DNA of 59,764 nt from an uncultured Clostridia bacterium (GTDB lineage Bacteria; Bacillota; Clostridia; UBA1381): positions 1-59,764 of the forward strand of contig CAKSQL010000014.1 in assembly GCA_934486735.1 (NCBI GenBank). Direction: 5' to 3'. Every line of letters begins with the position of its first letter. Positions within the stretch are counted from its first letter, which is position 1. Under the pieces are notes generated by a model, which saw only the letters and a program-made list of their open reading frames with translations, ran no database searches and was not told the origin of the DNA. A program made the position numbers and the translations under genes. This document shows, one piece after another, positions 59,691 through 59,764 of the stretch.

Positions 59691-59764
59691 GCTCTATAAT
59701 AAATGTTGGGGTGTCTAACAAATAGAGCTTAAAAATTTTTAAAAAAGTAGAGCATATTTGTTCA
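59691..59764 (+). mobile_element. Possible terminal end of an ISL3-like insertion sequence (cut by window edge)
   Basis: GGCTCTATAATAAATGTTGGGG recalls the ends of ISL3-family elements (GGCTCTT...GTTGGGG; recalled, not checked). GCTCTAT/ATAGAGC also forms a hairpin. No transposase is present in the window, so this is uncertain. The stretch 59613-59690 shows nothing else. Confidence 0.3.

Overview
This looks like the chromosome of an anaerobic, polysaccharide-degrading Clostridia-type Bacillota. The signs are strong AGGAGG-type ribosome binding sites, many consensus TTGACA-17-TATAAT promoters, S-layer homology (SLH) surface proteins, a MecA adaptor, Pta-AckA acetate fermentation, an [FeFe]-hydrogenase-like sensor cluster, and sugar hydrolases of the GH30, GH26-like and GH78 types. 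No rRNA or CRISPR array is visible; there is one tRNA gene, tRNA-Leu(CAA).

Layout. (1) 1-3350 is a degenerate integrated element: a MobC-like protein, a broken tyrosine integrase, an excisionase-like protein and an XRE/GIY-YIG pair. It abuts the 3' end of guaA, a known integration hotspot. (2) 3355-14627, all minus strand, is core genome: guaA, an XRE regulator, rsmA, comEC, an S41 peptidase, a DUF1934 protein, murI, rluD-like, lspA and aroB. It is interrupted before murI by about 600 bp of repeated leader elements. (3) 14901-25053 is a surface and carbohydrate region: GH30, a GH26-like SLH protein, an S26 peptidase with a PqqD-like protein, two more SLH proteins and asnB. (4) 25296-36400 holds rsmE/prmA, an operator-controlled ABC exporter, a GH78 rhamnosidase, an amidohydrolase/trxB pair and an AraC regulator. 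(5) 36549-43778 holds rodA-like, tyrA, folE, a DRTGG/HATPase/[FeFe]-hydrogenase-like trio, a lactonase-like protein and murA. (6) 43908-52087 holds an isomerase/acyl-CoA synthetase fusion, a DMT transporter, secD/secF, tRNA-Leu, a frameshifted DeoR gene and rhaA. (7) 52405-59478 holds a three-gene operon resembling Bacillus ydjG-ydjH-ydjI, then mecA, ruvX and pta-ackA. The window closes on what may be the end of an IS element.

The most interesting candidate is a recurrent leader element just upstream of murI (three tandem versions), rhaA, aroB and ruvX. Its 3' end is a GGAATGGAG-like Shine-Dalgarno. In the murI and rhaA copies a hairpin loop carries CCCTGY, complementary to RCAGGG just before the ribosome binding site, and the Y/R pair differs between copies in a compensatory way. 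This suggests a structured, translation-controlling RNA or a mobile repeat that donates ribosome binding sites. Other points worth follow-up are the sensory-type hydrogenase trio, the orphan PqqD/S26 peptidase pair, the isomerase-ligase fusion and a 19-bp operator over a consensus promoter.
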